Assembly: GCF_011065935.2 (NCBI RefSeq)
Contig: NZ_JAAMNH020000001.1
Coordinates: 4,981,001-5,045,000, forward strand
DNA: 64,000 nt
Reading direction: 5' to 3'
From: Clostridium estertheticum
GTDB lineage: Bacteria; Bacillota; Clostridia; Clostridiales; Clostridiaceae
Each line of letters begins with the position of its first letter. Position 1 is the first letter of the stretch. A program made the position numbers and the translations under genes. The notes beneath the pieces were generated by a model that saw nothing but the letters and a program-made list of their open reading frames with translations, had not been told where the DNA came from and did not search any database. Of this stretch, positions 1 to 9,112 are shown one piece after another.

Positions 1-1533
1 TTCAAGTTTAAGGTCAGCACTATAAAGTTTTACCGTAGAAGCTTTAGCAGCTTCTAATTTTCCCATGAATTTTATAGAATTTCCACCATAGAAGGCAGAA
101 GCAAAATCTATAGAAGTATTTAATTTATTCTTACCTTCATTTTTAATTATCCATCTATAAGTTGGCATTATATCTTCAAGACTTCTATTATTCCAGTCAC
201 GTGAAGATACTTTTTCTCCATTAATAAAGAAGTTATATCCATTGCCTATATTGAAATTAGTTGTGAAAGGCAATGTATTTACAACTGATTTTTCAATAGC
301 ATAAGTTGAAATACCTTTCCACTCAGTTCCTTTAACCTCTGTAGGGATAGACGGATTTTTAAATTCATTTACCCACAGTCTATTTTCCTTATTTTCAAAC
401 TCTTCTATAGAATTTGAGGAGAAGAATGTCCAACTAGGAGCATAAAGTCCAAGAGATGTGAAGTTACTTTTAGCATCCTTTTCAAATAAGTCCCAACGAA
501 CCGGAGTACTTACACCATTAGCTTGAACATCTACTCCAGCATATATATCATATGGATTTACACCAACTTCTTCCGCTCTTTTATTTGAAGCCTTAAGCAA
601 TTCTTTCTCAACAAGTTTTTTATTAGTCCACCAGAAGTTTAGGAACATGCTATCAGCAACAGGCTTCTTATCTGCATCAACTAAGAAATAATCATTTTTC
701 TCATTAAGCGCATTTTGCCAATCTACCTCACCGTCCTTTGTCATAGAGTCATACCACATTATCTCCGACTTGTCCTTAGCTTTGCTCTTATATTGTTTTA
801 TAAATTCTTGCATAAGAACGGCATGCTCCTTAGATACAGGTGCTTCTTTTGTACCTTCAGTTTCTTGGTTTATGAACCAACCATCGAAATTGTAAGTTTT
901 AGAAACTTCTATAAGTTTATCAACCATAATGAAGTTACCGCTAGCATCTTTTTCTAGAAAATCATTAAGCCATTCTAACTTTCCGCCATAAGCTGCAGGA
1001 GGGAAGTATATTGTTCCTAAAACTGGAACACCATTTCTATGAGCCGAATCAGTAACATCAGCAGTTGGTGGAACTATTAACCCTTCACCTGAAGAACCGC
1101 CCCAATATACAAGTTTATCGATATATTGCCAATAAGAAAATGTATTAGATGCGAATTTGTTAGACCCCTGAGATGCATTCCCACTAGTACTAGCGTTCAT
1201 TATTGAAATAGCAACAACCTTCATATCCTTGTTTTGTGATGCATTAACAGGATATAATTTGTTCTTATCCACTCTTTTAGCCAGCGGTACCGTACTCTTA
1301 TTAAAATTAGCATTCTTGTCCTCTGTTGCTTTCCACTTTGAAAGTTCTTTTGGGAACCATTGAGATGATATAGGTTGATTTGCTATAACAAATTCACTAG
1401 CCTCCTCTGTTATACGATAGCTACTGCTTCCCGCACGCTCATTGCAAGAAACAAGACTAAAGCTAAATGTGATAGCTAAAAGTGCAGGAGCTAAAAGTTT
1501 TAGTTTTTTCATGTGTTTATTTTTTAAGTTCAT
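1..1533 (-). CDS. GH85 endo-beta-N-acetylglucosaminidase lipoprotein (3' end cut by window)
   Basis: This enzyme should cut the chitobiose core of high-mannose N-glycans outside the cell, leaving one GlcNAc on the protein. The first 511 codons are in the window and the C-terminus runs off the left edge. I read a lipoprotein signal (hydrophobic run, then LVSC lipobox with Cys near residue 30). The GH85 catalytic region follows, with segments such as YWQYIDKLVYWGG, VPVLGTIYFPPAAYGG and the signature DGWFINQE at about residue 216-223; its Asn and Glu (NQE) match the oxazoline-assisting Asn and acid/base Glu of the family. The start at 1533 follows a GGGGGGG run 7 nt upstream. A cre-like box lies upstream. 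It is probably the last gene of the glycan operon or a separately promoted unit, since about 280 bp separate it from the ROK gene. Family call is firm; exact glycan preference is inferred. Confidence 0.93.
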   Translation of the reverse strand, partial: MNLKNKHMKKLKLLAPALLAITFSFSLVSCNERAGSSSYRITEEASEFVIANQPISSQWFPKELSKWKATEDKNANFNKSTVPLAKRVDKNKLYPVNASQNKDMKVVAISIMNASTSGNASQGSNKFASNTFSYWQYIDKLVYWGGSSGEGLIVPPTADVTDSAHRNGVPVLGTIYFPPAAYGGKLEWLNDFLEKDASGNFIMVDKLIEVSKTYNFDGWFINQETEGTKEAPVSKEHAVLMQEFIKQYKSKAKDKSEIMWYDSMTKDGEVDWQNALNEKNDYFLVDADKKPVADSMFLNFWWTNKKLVEKELLKASNKRAEEVGVNPYDIYAGVDVQANGVSTPVRWDLFEKDAKSNFTSLGLYAPSWTFFSSNSIEEFENKENRLWVNEFKNPSIPTEVKGTEWKGISTYAIEKSVVNTLPFTTNFNIGNGYNFFINGEKVSSRDWNNRSLEDIMPTYRWIIKNEGKNKLNTSIDFASAFYGGNSIKFMGKLEAAKASTVKLYSADLKLE

Positions 1534-1654
1534 ATACTTACCCCCCCTAATTTTAAGAAGCCACCTGATAATTTTAAGACTTCTTTTTTATCTTAATTTA
1601 AGAGTGCTACATTTACTGCATACTCTTAAAATATAGATCAAATTTATTCATGCT

Positions 1655-1677
1655 AATCAACTAGTAAAACGATTACA
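1655..1677 (-). promoter_or_regulatory. cre-like box plus shared regulon motif upstream of GH85
   Basis: On the minus strand TGTAATCGTTTTAC (1664-1677) matches the CcpA cre consensus TGWAANCGNTNWCA except for the last two bases. Overlapping it on the plus strand is AATCAACTAG (1655-1664), which recurs upstream of the first permease and in a one-base-different form upstream of the binding protein. The position 130 bp upstream of the GH85 start fits catabolite control plus a specific regulator. Binding is inferred. Confidence 0.45.
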
Positions 1678-1754
1678 ATTAAACTTTAACACATCTAAAG
1701 TTCTAGGAACAAGTGTAGTAATTTTAGAAAAAGTGAATAAAATATACATATTAT

Positions 1755-1776
1755 CCCCCACTTGTAGAAGTGGGGG
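1755..1776. terminator. GC-rich hairpin between ROK kinase and GH85
   Basis: Perfect 9 bp stem CCCCCACTT / AAGTGGGGG with a 4-nt GTAG loop, just downstream of the ROK gene. There is no clean T-tract on either strand. A similar C-rich hairpin is found at ends of IS200/IS605-type elements, so it could be an insertion-sequence relic instead of a terminator; no transposase is present here. Confidence 0.5.
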
Positions 1777-1815
1777 ACTTTCCTTCTGAAATGTCGTTAA
1801 ACTTATCAAATAAAA

Positions 1816-2766
1816 TTAGCTTTGTAGTATTGCTAAGGCAACTGCGCCTATAACTCCCGCATCTGTTCCTAGCTTTGCTGGTACTATTTCACAACCAGCA
1901 GTCATTGTTTTAAGTCCCCTTTCATTAACAACTTCTTTAACTTTATCAAAGATTATTTCACCAGCTTTTGAAACTCCCCCACCTATTACTACAATGTCTG
2001 GGTCAAAGGTATTAATAATATTTGTTACTCCAATACCTAAATATCTTAAAGCATTATCTCTTATAGAAATTGCAACTTTATCTCCATTTTCTGCTTCTTT
2101 AAACACTTCATATGCTGTTATTATTTCATATCCCTTTAAGCTTGTATTAATATTGCTTGACGCAGCATCTTTTGCCCTTTTAGCTATTGCTGTCCCTGAC
2201 GCTAGAGCTTCTAAACAACCTAAATTACCACAATTGCATCTTGCACTACTAAATGGTTCTACAGTTGTATGGCCAATTTCTAGAGCATTTGTTGTTCTTC
2301 CCCTGTATACTTGTCCATTAAGAATAGCTCCCCCACCAATTCCAGTACTTACAGTTATGTAAATCATATTTTCTGTACCTTTTGCAGCACCAAACATAAA
2401 CTCTCCAATGGCTGCTACACTGGCATCATTATCTAAGTAAACAGGAATATTAAACTTATCCACTATTGGCGTTACTAAATCAAAGTTTTTAAATGGAAGG
2501 TTTGCAGGCTCTACTATAATTCCTTTTCTAGCATCTAGCGGGCCTGGTGCACCTATCCCAATAGCCTTAATATCTTCTTTACTAGTATTTTTATTTAGCA
2601 TGACTTTATCAATTACACTTATAATTCTATTTAATACTGCAATTTCACCTTCACTTGCATTAGTAGCAACTACTTGTATCTCAATTACTTTACCCGATAA
2701 ATCTGCCAATGCACAACTTATTTTAGTTCCACCTAGATCTACCCCAATTACATACTTCATATTCAT
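1816..2766 (-). CDS. ROK-family sugar kinase (glucokinase-like)
   Basis: A cytoplasmic ATP-dependent hexose kinase, 316 aa, the usual ROK length. The N-terminal phosphate-binding motif VIGVDLGGTKIS is at residues 6-17. STGIGGGAI lies near residue 146. The ROK zinc motif is intact (CNCGNLGCLE, about residue 183) with the preceding conserved EIGHTT. The start at 2766 is preceded by GGAGTGGT. It is the gene after the GH1 glycosidase, with a gap of about 17 bp, so it likely phosphorylates mannose or another hexose released by the glycosidases of this operon. Substrate is inferred from context; other ROK specificities (glucose, N-acetylhexosamine) are possible. Confidence 0.85.
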   Translation of the reverse strand: MNMKYVIGVDLGGTKISCALADLSGKVIEIQVVATNASEGEIAVLNRIISVIDKVMLNKNTSKEDIKAIGIGAPGPLDARKGIIVEPANLPFKNFDLVTPIVDKFNIPVYLDNDASVAAIGEFMFGAAKGTENMIYITVSTGIGGGAILNGQVYRGRTTNALEIGHTTVEPFSSARCNCGNLGCLEALASGTAIAKRAKDAASSNINTSLKGYEIITAYEVFKEAENGDKVAISIRDNALRYLGIGVTNIINTFDPDIVVIGGGVSKAGEIIFDKVKEVVNERGLKTMTAGCEIVPAKLGTDAGVIGAVALAILQS

Positions 2767-2783
2767 ACCACTCCATTTCGATA

Positions 2784-4199
2784 TTAGAAACCGTTATTTT
2801 TTGAAATTTCTTTCATCCAGTATCCTGATTTTTTAATAGTTTTCACTTGTGCTTCTAAATCTAAAGATATGAAACCATATCTATTTTTGTATGCATTATT
2901 CCATGACCAACAATCAATTGGCGTCCATAAATGATATCCAAAGCAGTTTGTCCCATCCTCAATTCCACTATGCAACCACTGTAAATGTTCTCTAATAAAC
3001 TCTATTCTGTAATCATCTTCTATGATGCCTTCAGCATTCTTAAATCTAGATTCTCCTTCCACACCCATCCCATTTTCTGAAACATACCAAGGTATATTTT
3101 TATAATTATCCCTTATATTAATTGCCACATCATACATAGCCTCGGGGTATATTTCCCATCCTCTATAAGGATTCATTCTTTTTCCTGGCATATCATACCT
3201 TTCAAAGTATTTTTCTGGCATCCATCCATTACTTGTGTCAAATTCAGTTTCTCTTGCCATTATACGTGATGGTTGATAGTAGTTAACGCCTAGGTAATCT
3301 ACTGTATTTTCTTTTATTATATTATTTTCCTCTTCTGTACATTTCCACATAATTTCATCATTTTTAAATATCTCCACTAATTCTTCTGGGAAAGTTCCAT
3401 GTACAGCTGGGTCTAAAAACATTCTATTAAAGAACATATCTGCAATATTTGATGCTTTTAAATCTTCATCAGAATTACTTCTTGGATATGATGGTGTAAG
3501 ATTTAATATTGTACATATTTTTCCACCATGCTTATGACATCCAAGCTCTTTAAATTCTTTAATTGCCTTAGCTGAAGCTAAAGCTAAATTATAAGAAGCT
3601 TGTACTGCTCTTCTGCCATCCACAACTTGTGGGTAATGGTGCTTATATAAATATTGTCCTTCAATTATAACTATAGGTTCGTTGAATGTTGCCCAATGCT
3701 TAACTCTATCACTAAACAGTTCAAATGCTTTTCTTGCAAACTTAGCAAATAAATCTACAACATGTTTTGATTCCCATCCACTATATTTTTCATATAATTC
3801 TACAGGTAAATCAAAATGATGTAAGTTCATAATGGGCGTAATTCCAAGACTTAAACACTTGTCTATTACATCATTATAGAATCTAACTCCATCCTCATCT
3901 ACTTCACAAGTTTCTAAATCTTTTATAAGTCTTGTCCACTGGATTGAAGTTCTAAAAGAGTTTAATCCTATTTGTTTTAACATTTCTAAATCTGATCCGT
4001 AACTATTATAAAAGTTTGATGCTACATTTGGTCCAACCTTCTCAAAAAATTTATCTGGTGCTATATCAAACCAATAATCAAATACATTCTTATGTGCTTT
4101 ATTAAATCTACCTTCTGACTGTGGACCTGATGTTGCAGCGCCCCACCAAAAATCCTTGGGGAAAATATTATTCATAGCTTTTAATTGTTTCATATGCAT
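2784..4199 (-). CDS. GH1 beta-glycosidase
   Basis: Retaining beta-glycosidase of the GH1 TIM-barrel family, 471 aa from the chosen start. Seen: FPKDFWWGAATSGPQSEG at the N-terminus, acid/base motif TFNEP near residue 165, nucleophile motif SENG near residue 375 and the C-terminal GYWMKEI tail. The reading frame is open 14 codons further upstream, but AGGAG lies 5 nt before the ATG at 4199, so that start is preferred. The C-terminus lacks an obvious phosphosugar-binding Ser-Lys-Tyr arrangement, so cleavage of an unphosphorylated beta-linked sugar is more likely. In this operon the natural target may be the Man-beta-1,4-GlcNAc linkage left after endoglycosidase and alpha-mannosidase action (inference). 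It has no signal peptide, so is cytoplasmic. Confidence 0.85.
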   Translation of the reverse strand: MHMKQLKAMNNIFPKDFWWGAATSGPQSEGRFNKAHKNVFDYWFDIAPDKFFEKVGPNVASNFYNSYGSDLEMLKQIGLNSFRTSIQWTRLIKDLETCEVDEDGVRFYNDVIDKCLSLGITPIMNLHHFDLPVELYEKYSGWESKHVVDLFAKFARKAFELFSDRVKHWATFNEPIVIIEGQYLYKHHYPQVVDGRRAVQASYNLALASAKAIKEFKELGCHKHGGKICTILNLTPSYPRSNSDEDLKASNIADMFFNRMFLDPAVHGTFPEELVEIFKNDEIMWKCTEEENNIIKENTVDYLGVNYYQPSRIMARETEFDTSNGWMPEKYFERYDMPGKRMNPYRGWEIYPEAMYDVAINIRDNYKNIPWYVSENGMGVEGESRFKNAEGIIEDDYRIEFIREHLQWLHSGIEDGTNCFGYHLWTPIDCWSWNNAYKNRYGFISLDLEAQVKTIKKSGYWMKEISKNNGF

Positions 4200-4216
4200 A
4201 GCCACTCCTATTTCAT

Positions 4217-4253
4217 AAAAACAAACTCTATGTAAATACATAGAGTTTGTTTT
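4217..4253 (-). terminator. Strong hairpin between binding-protein and GH1 genes
   Basis: Near-perfect inverted repeat AAAACAAACTCTATGTA / TACATAGAGTTTGTTTT with a 3-nt loop, followed on the minus strand by a T-rich run. It sits in the 68 bp gap between the binding-protein stop and the GH1 start. A partial terminator or 3'-end stabiliser here would give more binding protein than enzyme, a common pattern in ABC sugar operons (inference). Confidence 0.7.
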
Positions 4254-4267
4254 CTGTTCCTATATTT

Positions 4268-5704
4268 TTACTTAGTTTTCTTCCATTCATCTATTTGTTT
4301 TTGCATTTCTTTTATAATTTTATCTATGCCTTGTTCTTTTAACTTGCTGTTTAATTTTGGTAAGTATTCATCAATATCAACTGAACCACTATATAGTGTT
4401 GCTTTAAATTCTTCTAAAACATTATTTACAGCTGCTATTTCATTACTTACTCCTGATCTATCAAATTTAAATCCTAAAGCTGGTGAACTTTTTGCTGCAT
4501 CATTAAATTTTCTAAATATATCCCATTTGTCTTTTGGCTCATTACTTAAAACGTCTGTAATAAATAGGTTTCCTACTGTGTAATATCCAATTTCGTATTT
4601 TTTTCTGTTTGCTTCTATTATTTTAATTTGGCCTTCGCCCATTTTTGTATAGTGAGTACCTTCAATACCATAATTTATTAAGTTTCTTAAATATTTATCA
4701 GTATTTAAAAGGTTTAAGAATTCAACTGATTTTTCTTTGTTTTTAGAATTACTTGATACAGCTATCATTGATCCTGTTGTTGATCCATTTGTTATATATG
4801 AATCCATTATTGGTGTAGCTACTACTTCATAATTTAAGTCCTTAGACCAAAGTTTTTCTGCAAAAGGTTGCCCATCCCCTTTTGTTGTAAATCTCTTAAC
4901 TGCTTTATCATCTTGCGCTGTAGCTGAATCTGCGTTTATATATCCTAATTTATAGTATTTTCTTAAAGTTTCTAAGTCACTCTTCATTTTATCTGTTTCA
5001 AACATATTCTTTATAGTTAAACTACTATCTCCATATTCCACTCCAACTGGGTCAACTAATTGATCAAAGTATTGTGGCCCTGAGAACCCTTTAGTTATAT
5101 ATAATGGCACTACATCTGGTTCCTTTTCTTTTATAATTTTTAACCAAGGTTCTAAATCTTGTAATGTATGAAGTTTTTCATAAGGTATCTTGTACTTATC
5201 TATATATTCTTTAGTAAATACCCACATTGGTGCTGTTGATATTTCCTTTTGGTTAGGTACTCCGTATATTTTACCATTAATAGTTGCTCCATCCCAAAAT
5301 CTTTTGTCTATAGCATCATTCATACCCTTACCTGTTGTTTTTAAATAATCGTTTAATTCTAAGAAGCCACCCTTTACAGCATTACCTGAATAATCTCCAG
5401 CCCAGGAGCATGTAAATGCTAAATCAAAGTTTTCCCCTGAGTTTATTGTAACTCCTAATTTTTGAGTGTAATCTCCGTAATCTATAAACTGCATGTCAAT
5501 AGTTGCATTCATCTTCTTCAATAAATATTTATTTGCCTCAGCTTCTACTAATTTTATATCCTTAGGCTCTGAACCAATTGTATACCACTTCAGTTTAACA
5601 GGTTCATTATTTTTACTTTGTGAAGAAGATCCACTACAACCAGCAAATATACTTGTTGATAGTATTGCACAAGCTGCTAAAGCTAATATTTTTTTCATTT
5701 TCAT
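4268..5704 (-). CDS. ABC transporter solute-binding lipoprotein, LplA/extracellular family 1 type
   Basis: Lipid-anchored extracellular binding protein for an oligosaccharide importer, about 478 aa. The signal peptide ends in FAGCSGSSS (lipobox Cys near residue 22), followed by the KLKWYTIGSEPKDIKLVEAE opening typical of LplA-like family 1 binding proteins. The chosen ATG at 5704 (MKMKKIL) has GGGGGGA 6 nt upstream; a further in-frame ATG at 5719 lies on the SD itself. It is separated from its two permeases by the large alpha-mannosidase gene and has its own promoter-like region with a cre box. No ATPase gene is present, as usual for this transporter class, which shares a general MsmK-type ATPase encoded elsewhere. 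The ligand is probably the mannose-rich glycan released by GH85. Confidence 0.88.
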   Translation of the reverse strand: MKMKKILALAACAILSTSIFAGCSGSSSQSKNNEPVKLKWYTIGSEPKDIKLVEAEANKYLLKKMNATIDMQFIDYGDYTQKLGVTINSGENFDLAFTCSWAGDYSGNAVKGGFLELNDYLKTTGKGMNDAIDKRFWDGATINGKIYGVPNQKEISTAPMWVFTKEYIDKYKIPYEKLHTLQDLEPWLKIIKEKEPDVVPLYITKGFSGPQYFDQLVDPVGVEYGDSSLTIKNMFETDKMKSDLETLRKYYKLGYINADSATAQDDKAVKRFTTKGDGQPFAEKLWSKDLNYEVVATPIMDSYITNGSTTGSMIAVSSNSKNKEKSVEFLNLLNTDKYLRNLINYGIEGTHYTKMGEGQIKIIEANRKKYEIGYYTVGNLFITDVLSNEPKDKWDIFRKFNDAAKSSPALGFKFDRSGVSNEIAAVNNVLEEFKATLYSGSVDIDEYLPKLNSKLKEQGIDKIIKEMQKQIDEWKKTK

Positions 5705-5733
5705 TTTTAGTCCCCCCATTCATTTTTGATGTT

Positions 5734-5815
5734 AAAAAACGTTTACAAGATGATTATAAGCCATATTTTTATGTTTTTATAGTGAACTTTTTCAATGTTT
5801 AGTTGACTTATTCTA
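5734..5815 (-). promoter_or_regulatory. Promoter region of the binding-protein gene: -10, cre-like box and regulon motif
   Basis: On the minus strand a TATAAT -10 lies at 5753-5758 without a good -35, and TGTAAACGTTTTTT (5734-5747), a cre-like box, lies just downstream where CcpA could block transcription. The motif AGTTGACTTA (plus strand 5801-5810), similar to the repeated AGTTGATTTT of the permease promoter, sits about 50 bp upstream of the -10, where an activator such as the YesN-type regulator could bind. Activator role is inferred. Confidence 0.5.
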
Positions 5816-5835
5816 ATTAGTTCGCTCATTAATTT

Positions 5836-5878
5836 CATATTATCTTAATAATTATAAAAATATTATTAAGACAATATG
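5836..5878. terminator. AT-rich hairpin downstream of alpha-mannosidase gene
   Basis: Inverted repeat CATATTATCTTAATAAT / ATTATTAAGACAATATG, 17 bp with one mismatch, located 25 bp past the GH38 stop and before the promoter region of the binding-protein gene. It may terminate or stabilise the upstream permease-mannosidase transcript. Confidence 0.5.
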
Positions 5879-5902
5879 AACTACCTACTAGTTGTTATAT
5901 TT

Positions 5903-8900
5903 TTACTTTAGCTTAACTTTGAATGTCTTTATTTCATATGGCTTAATTGTAAAGTCAATTTTATTTCCGGTTTCAGAAATAGTTTCTAAATCTCTTTCCA
6001 TTAAATTGCATTCACATATTTCTTCAATATCTTTAAAGAATTCTAATGTAGCATTTGTTCTTTTGTTATGAAATTCGTACAGTCTTACTATTAAGTGATC
6101 TGTATCTTCAGCCTTTTTAACAACTTCTATAATAATATTGCTTTTATTTACATTAACTAAGCTTACTTTTTCTTCTAATTTCCCTGCATGAGCTTCTTCA
6201 ACCACCGTATATAGTGGTATATTTAATTCGTATGCTCTTTGAGCTGTATCTGCCTCTTTCCAAGTTCCAACATGAGTGTATAGTGAATAAGTGAAGTAAT
6301 GTTCTTCTTTATCAGCGGCTGGGTTTGGATCTGAACTTGATTTAAGTAATGTCAATCTCATATTACCATCTTTAATATCGTGTCCATATTTACTATTGTT
6401 AAGTATTGATACTCCAAAATCACCTTCTGAAATGTCTGCCCATTTGTGTCCGCAAACTTCAAAGCTGGCAATTTCCCATGAAGTATTGTTATGCGTTGGT
6501 CTAGTAACATTTCCATATTGTATTTCATAAGTTGCTTCTGCAGCATTTGTATCAATTGGGAATGCTGCCTTTAACAATATATCTTGTTCTTTCCAATCAA
6601 TGTATGTGTCAAAATCTATTCTTCCAAGGTCACTATAGACATAAATCTTCTGTATAATAATTGATTCTAAGAACTTTCTTTTAATTTGCAAAGTACTCCT
6701 TACTGGTCCTTCTTCTATAATCTCAATACCTTGAACATCATCTATTTTCCACATTTTTTCTTTATAATATATATCTATATCCCAGTTATCAAAGCACATA
6801 GGTTTATCTTCAAATGCTTGAATTTCATTTCCTATAGCTCCATTCTTTAATATTTCTCTTTTTGCTGCTTTATCAATGAAGGATATTATTTGTCCCTTAT
6901 CATCAAATTTAATTGTAAAGAACTTGTTTTCTCCTTCACTAATACTTAGGCTCACTTTTTCTTCGTAAGCTATAGTAGCTTCAACTATTTTGAATGTTTT
7001 ATGTCCATTAGCTGGAATACTGTTTGCAAAGAATATTGCCTTGTTATCTTCTATTCTTTGGCATACTATTTCTACTCCATTATTATCTACTATCGCGGGC
7101 CTAGTTATATCTTCTGGTACATCAAATGTAGCTATATCATTTCTTTCAAATCCTAAGGTATTTGCTACTACCACACTTCTATCTTTTATATTTATTTTAG
7201 AAGCTATATATTTTAAACCTTCATTAATTAATTTATTACCATTTTTAAGCAAAGTTTTATATTCAACTTCAGTTACATCATAAACTTCCTTAATTGAAGA
7301 ACCCGGTATTATATCATGGAATTGATTTAATAAAACTGTTTCCCATGAATCTCTTATGCTATTATACGGATAATTCTTTCCAAGTAACATTGCTAATGAA
7401 TTCACCTTTTCTGCTGCTGTATATATATTTTCACAAGCTCTATTATCTCTCTTGTTTCTAGCCATTGAAGTATATGTTCCTCTATGGTATTCAAGATATA
7501 ATTCTCCAACCCACTTTGGTAACTTCTTGTTATCGCAAGCTTTTTCTTCTAATCTCTTAAAATAATCCAATGATGTTCCCATTTTAACTCTTGGAGCTCC
7601 AGGAATACCTTTAGCGAGTCTTCTTCCGTTTTCTAGCATTTCCAAAGTGGCACCACCACCACCATCTCCCCATCCAAATGAAACTAAAACATCATTATTT
7701 ATGTTTTTGTTTTGGTATCTTCTCCAAGATCCCATTATTGCATCTGGTTGAATATGTCCATTATAAGTTGTGAAGTGAGATTCTTTATCTTGCCCAGGTC
7801 CAGTTGTAGTTATGAAATGAGTTAATACCTCTGTTCCATCAATTCCCTGCCACATAAATGTGTCATTTGGAATTTTATTAAATTGATTCCAAGCTATTTT
7901 TGTTGTCATAAAGTAGTTTACATCCGATTTCTTTAATATTTGAGGTAGTGCTGCTGAATAACCAAACACATCTGGTAACCAAAGCACTTCACTATCAACA
8001 TTAAACTCTTCTTTAAAGAATCTTTTGCCATGTAATATTTGTCTTACTAACGACTCTCCTGATGTTACATTACAATCAGCTTCAAGCCACATAGCACCTT
8101 CTGGTTCCCAAACTCCCTGCGTAATTTTTGCTTTAACTTTTTCATAAAGTTTTGGATGATCTTCTTTTAAAAATTTATAAAGTTGTGGTTGTGATGACAT
8201 AAACACATACTCTGGATACTCTTCCATTAATTTAAGAACTGTTGAAAAACTCCTTTCAACCTTTTCTCTTGTTTGTGCAACTGTCCATAACCAAGCAACA
8301 TCTATATGAGTATGTCCAACACAGGTAGCAATTACATCCTCATGCCCACATAATGCACCGTAAAACTTTTCATTTAAATAATCATTAACAACTGTTACAC
8401 TTTCATCATATTCCTTTGATTTTGGTCTTCTCAAATCAAGTAAATTTATAGCATCATTTAAAACTGTTATCATATCTATTCTATTTTTATCTTCTTTATC
8501 TAACTCCCTGCAAACTCCTACAGGTACTTTTAAGTTAAAGTATAGTTCTCTTGCAGCCATATCTACTACTACTAATTTACCATATAATGTAGCTTTCTTA
8601 TCTGCAAGCATTCCTGCATATGCATATAAATCTATTTCATACACTGTTCCAGAAATTGCATTGTGAGTTAATATAACTTCTCTATGATTTATATCAAGCC
8701 CTTGTATTTGTTCTCCATTAACATATATACTAAATTGTGGGTTTGTTGCATCCCATCCTTCATCAAAAGTATGAAAGTTTAATGCTATAGTTTCTCCATG
8801 AAAGTTTTCTGGAACTTCTACTTGACATTTAAACCAACCATGACAATCCTTCCCACCCCAAAGATCCTCTGTTTTAAATTCTCTCCATCCATCTACTGGT

Positions 8901-9034
8901 GCCTTTTTAATTCCATCTATATCATGATAATTTCCATCTATATACATATAGTTTTCAAGATTAACGCTATCTCTATATACATGCTTTGCTATTTCTCCAC
9001 AAGTCTTTTCTATTCTTTCTAATAAATAATACAT
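5903..9034 (-). CDS. GH38 alpha-mannosidase
   Basis: Large retaining alpha-mannosidase, 1043 aa, with the layout of bacterial GH38 enzymes: N-terminal beta-sandwich (about 1-220), zinc-dependent catalytic barrel with GHTHIDVAWLW near residue 238 and nucleophile region WLPDVFGYSAALPQ near 350, a middle helical domain and large C-terminal beta-sandwiches. Zinc ligands of the HxHxD motif are intact. The start is placed at ATG 9034; an in-frame GTG three codons upstream is part of the AGAGGTG ribosome-binding site itself. No signal peptide, so it trims imported mannose branches in the cytoplasm. It lies 78 bp downstream of the second permease, in the same operon. Confidence 0.95.
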   Translation of the reverse strand: MYYLLERIEKTCGEIAKHVYRDSVNLENYMYIDGNYHDIDGIKKAPVDGWREFKTEDLWGGKDCHGWFKCQVEVPENFHGETIALNFHTFDEGWDATNPQFSIYVNGEQIQGLDINHREVILTHNAISGTVYEIDLYAYAGMLADKKATLYGKLVVVDMAARELYFNLKVPVGVCRELDKEDKNRIDMITVLNDAINLLDLRRPKSKEYDESVTVVNDYLNEKFYGALCGHEDVIATCVGHTHIDVAWLWTVAQTREKVERSFSTVLKLMEEYPEYVFMSSQPQLYKFLKEDHPKLYEKVKAKITQGVWEPEGAMWLEADCNVTSGESLVRQILHGKRFFKEEFNVDSEVLWLPDVFGYSAALPQILKKSDVNYFMTTKIAWNQFNKIPNDTFMWQGIDGTEVLTHFITTTGPGQDKESHFTTYNGHIQPDAIMGSWRRYQNKNINNDVLVSFGWGDGGGGATLEMLENGRRLAKGIPGAPRVKMGTSLDYFKRLEEKACDNKKLPKWVGELYLEYHRGTYTSMARNKRDNRACENIYTAAEKVNSLAMLLGKNYPYNSIRDSWETVLLNQFHDIIPGSSIKEVYDVTEVEYKTLLKNGNKLINEGLKYIASKINIKDRSVVVANTLGFERNDIATFDVPEDITRPAIVDNNGVEIVCQRIEDNKAIFFANSIPANGHKTFKIVEATIAYEEKVSLSISEGENKFFTIKFDDKGQIISFIDKAAKREILKNGAIGNEIQAFEDKPMCFDNWDIDIYYKEKMWKIDDVQGIEIIEEGPVRSTLQIKRKFLESIIIQKIYVYSDLGRIDFDTYIDWKEQDILLKAAFPIDTNAAEATYEIQYGNVTRPTHNNTSWEIASFEVCGHKWADISEGDFGVSILNNSKYGHDIKDGNMRLTLLKSSSDPNPAADKEEHYFTYSLYTHVGTWKEADTAQRAYELNIPLYTVVEEAHAGKLEEKVSLVNVNKSNIIIEVVKKAEDTDHLIVRLYEFHNKRTNATLEFFKDIEEICECNLMERDLETISETGNKIDFTIKPYEIKTFKVKLK

Positions 9035-9112
9035 ATTATGCACCTCTTATACTGTTATTATTTTTACTGTTTTTACTATTTTTATAATTTAGTTTGCTAT
9101 TATTAATTTATA

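Noticed and set aside
715..957. Plus-strand frames within the first 1.6 kb
   Set aside because: They are antisense to the GH85 gene, which runs off the window edge.
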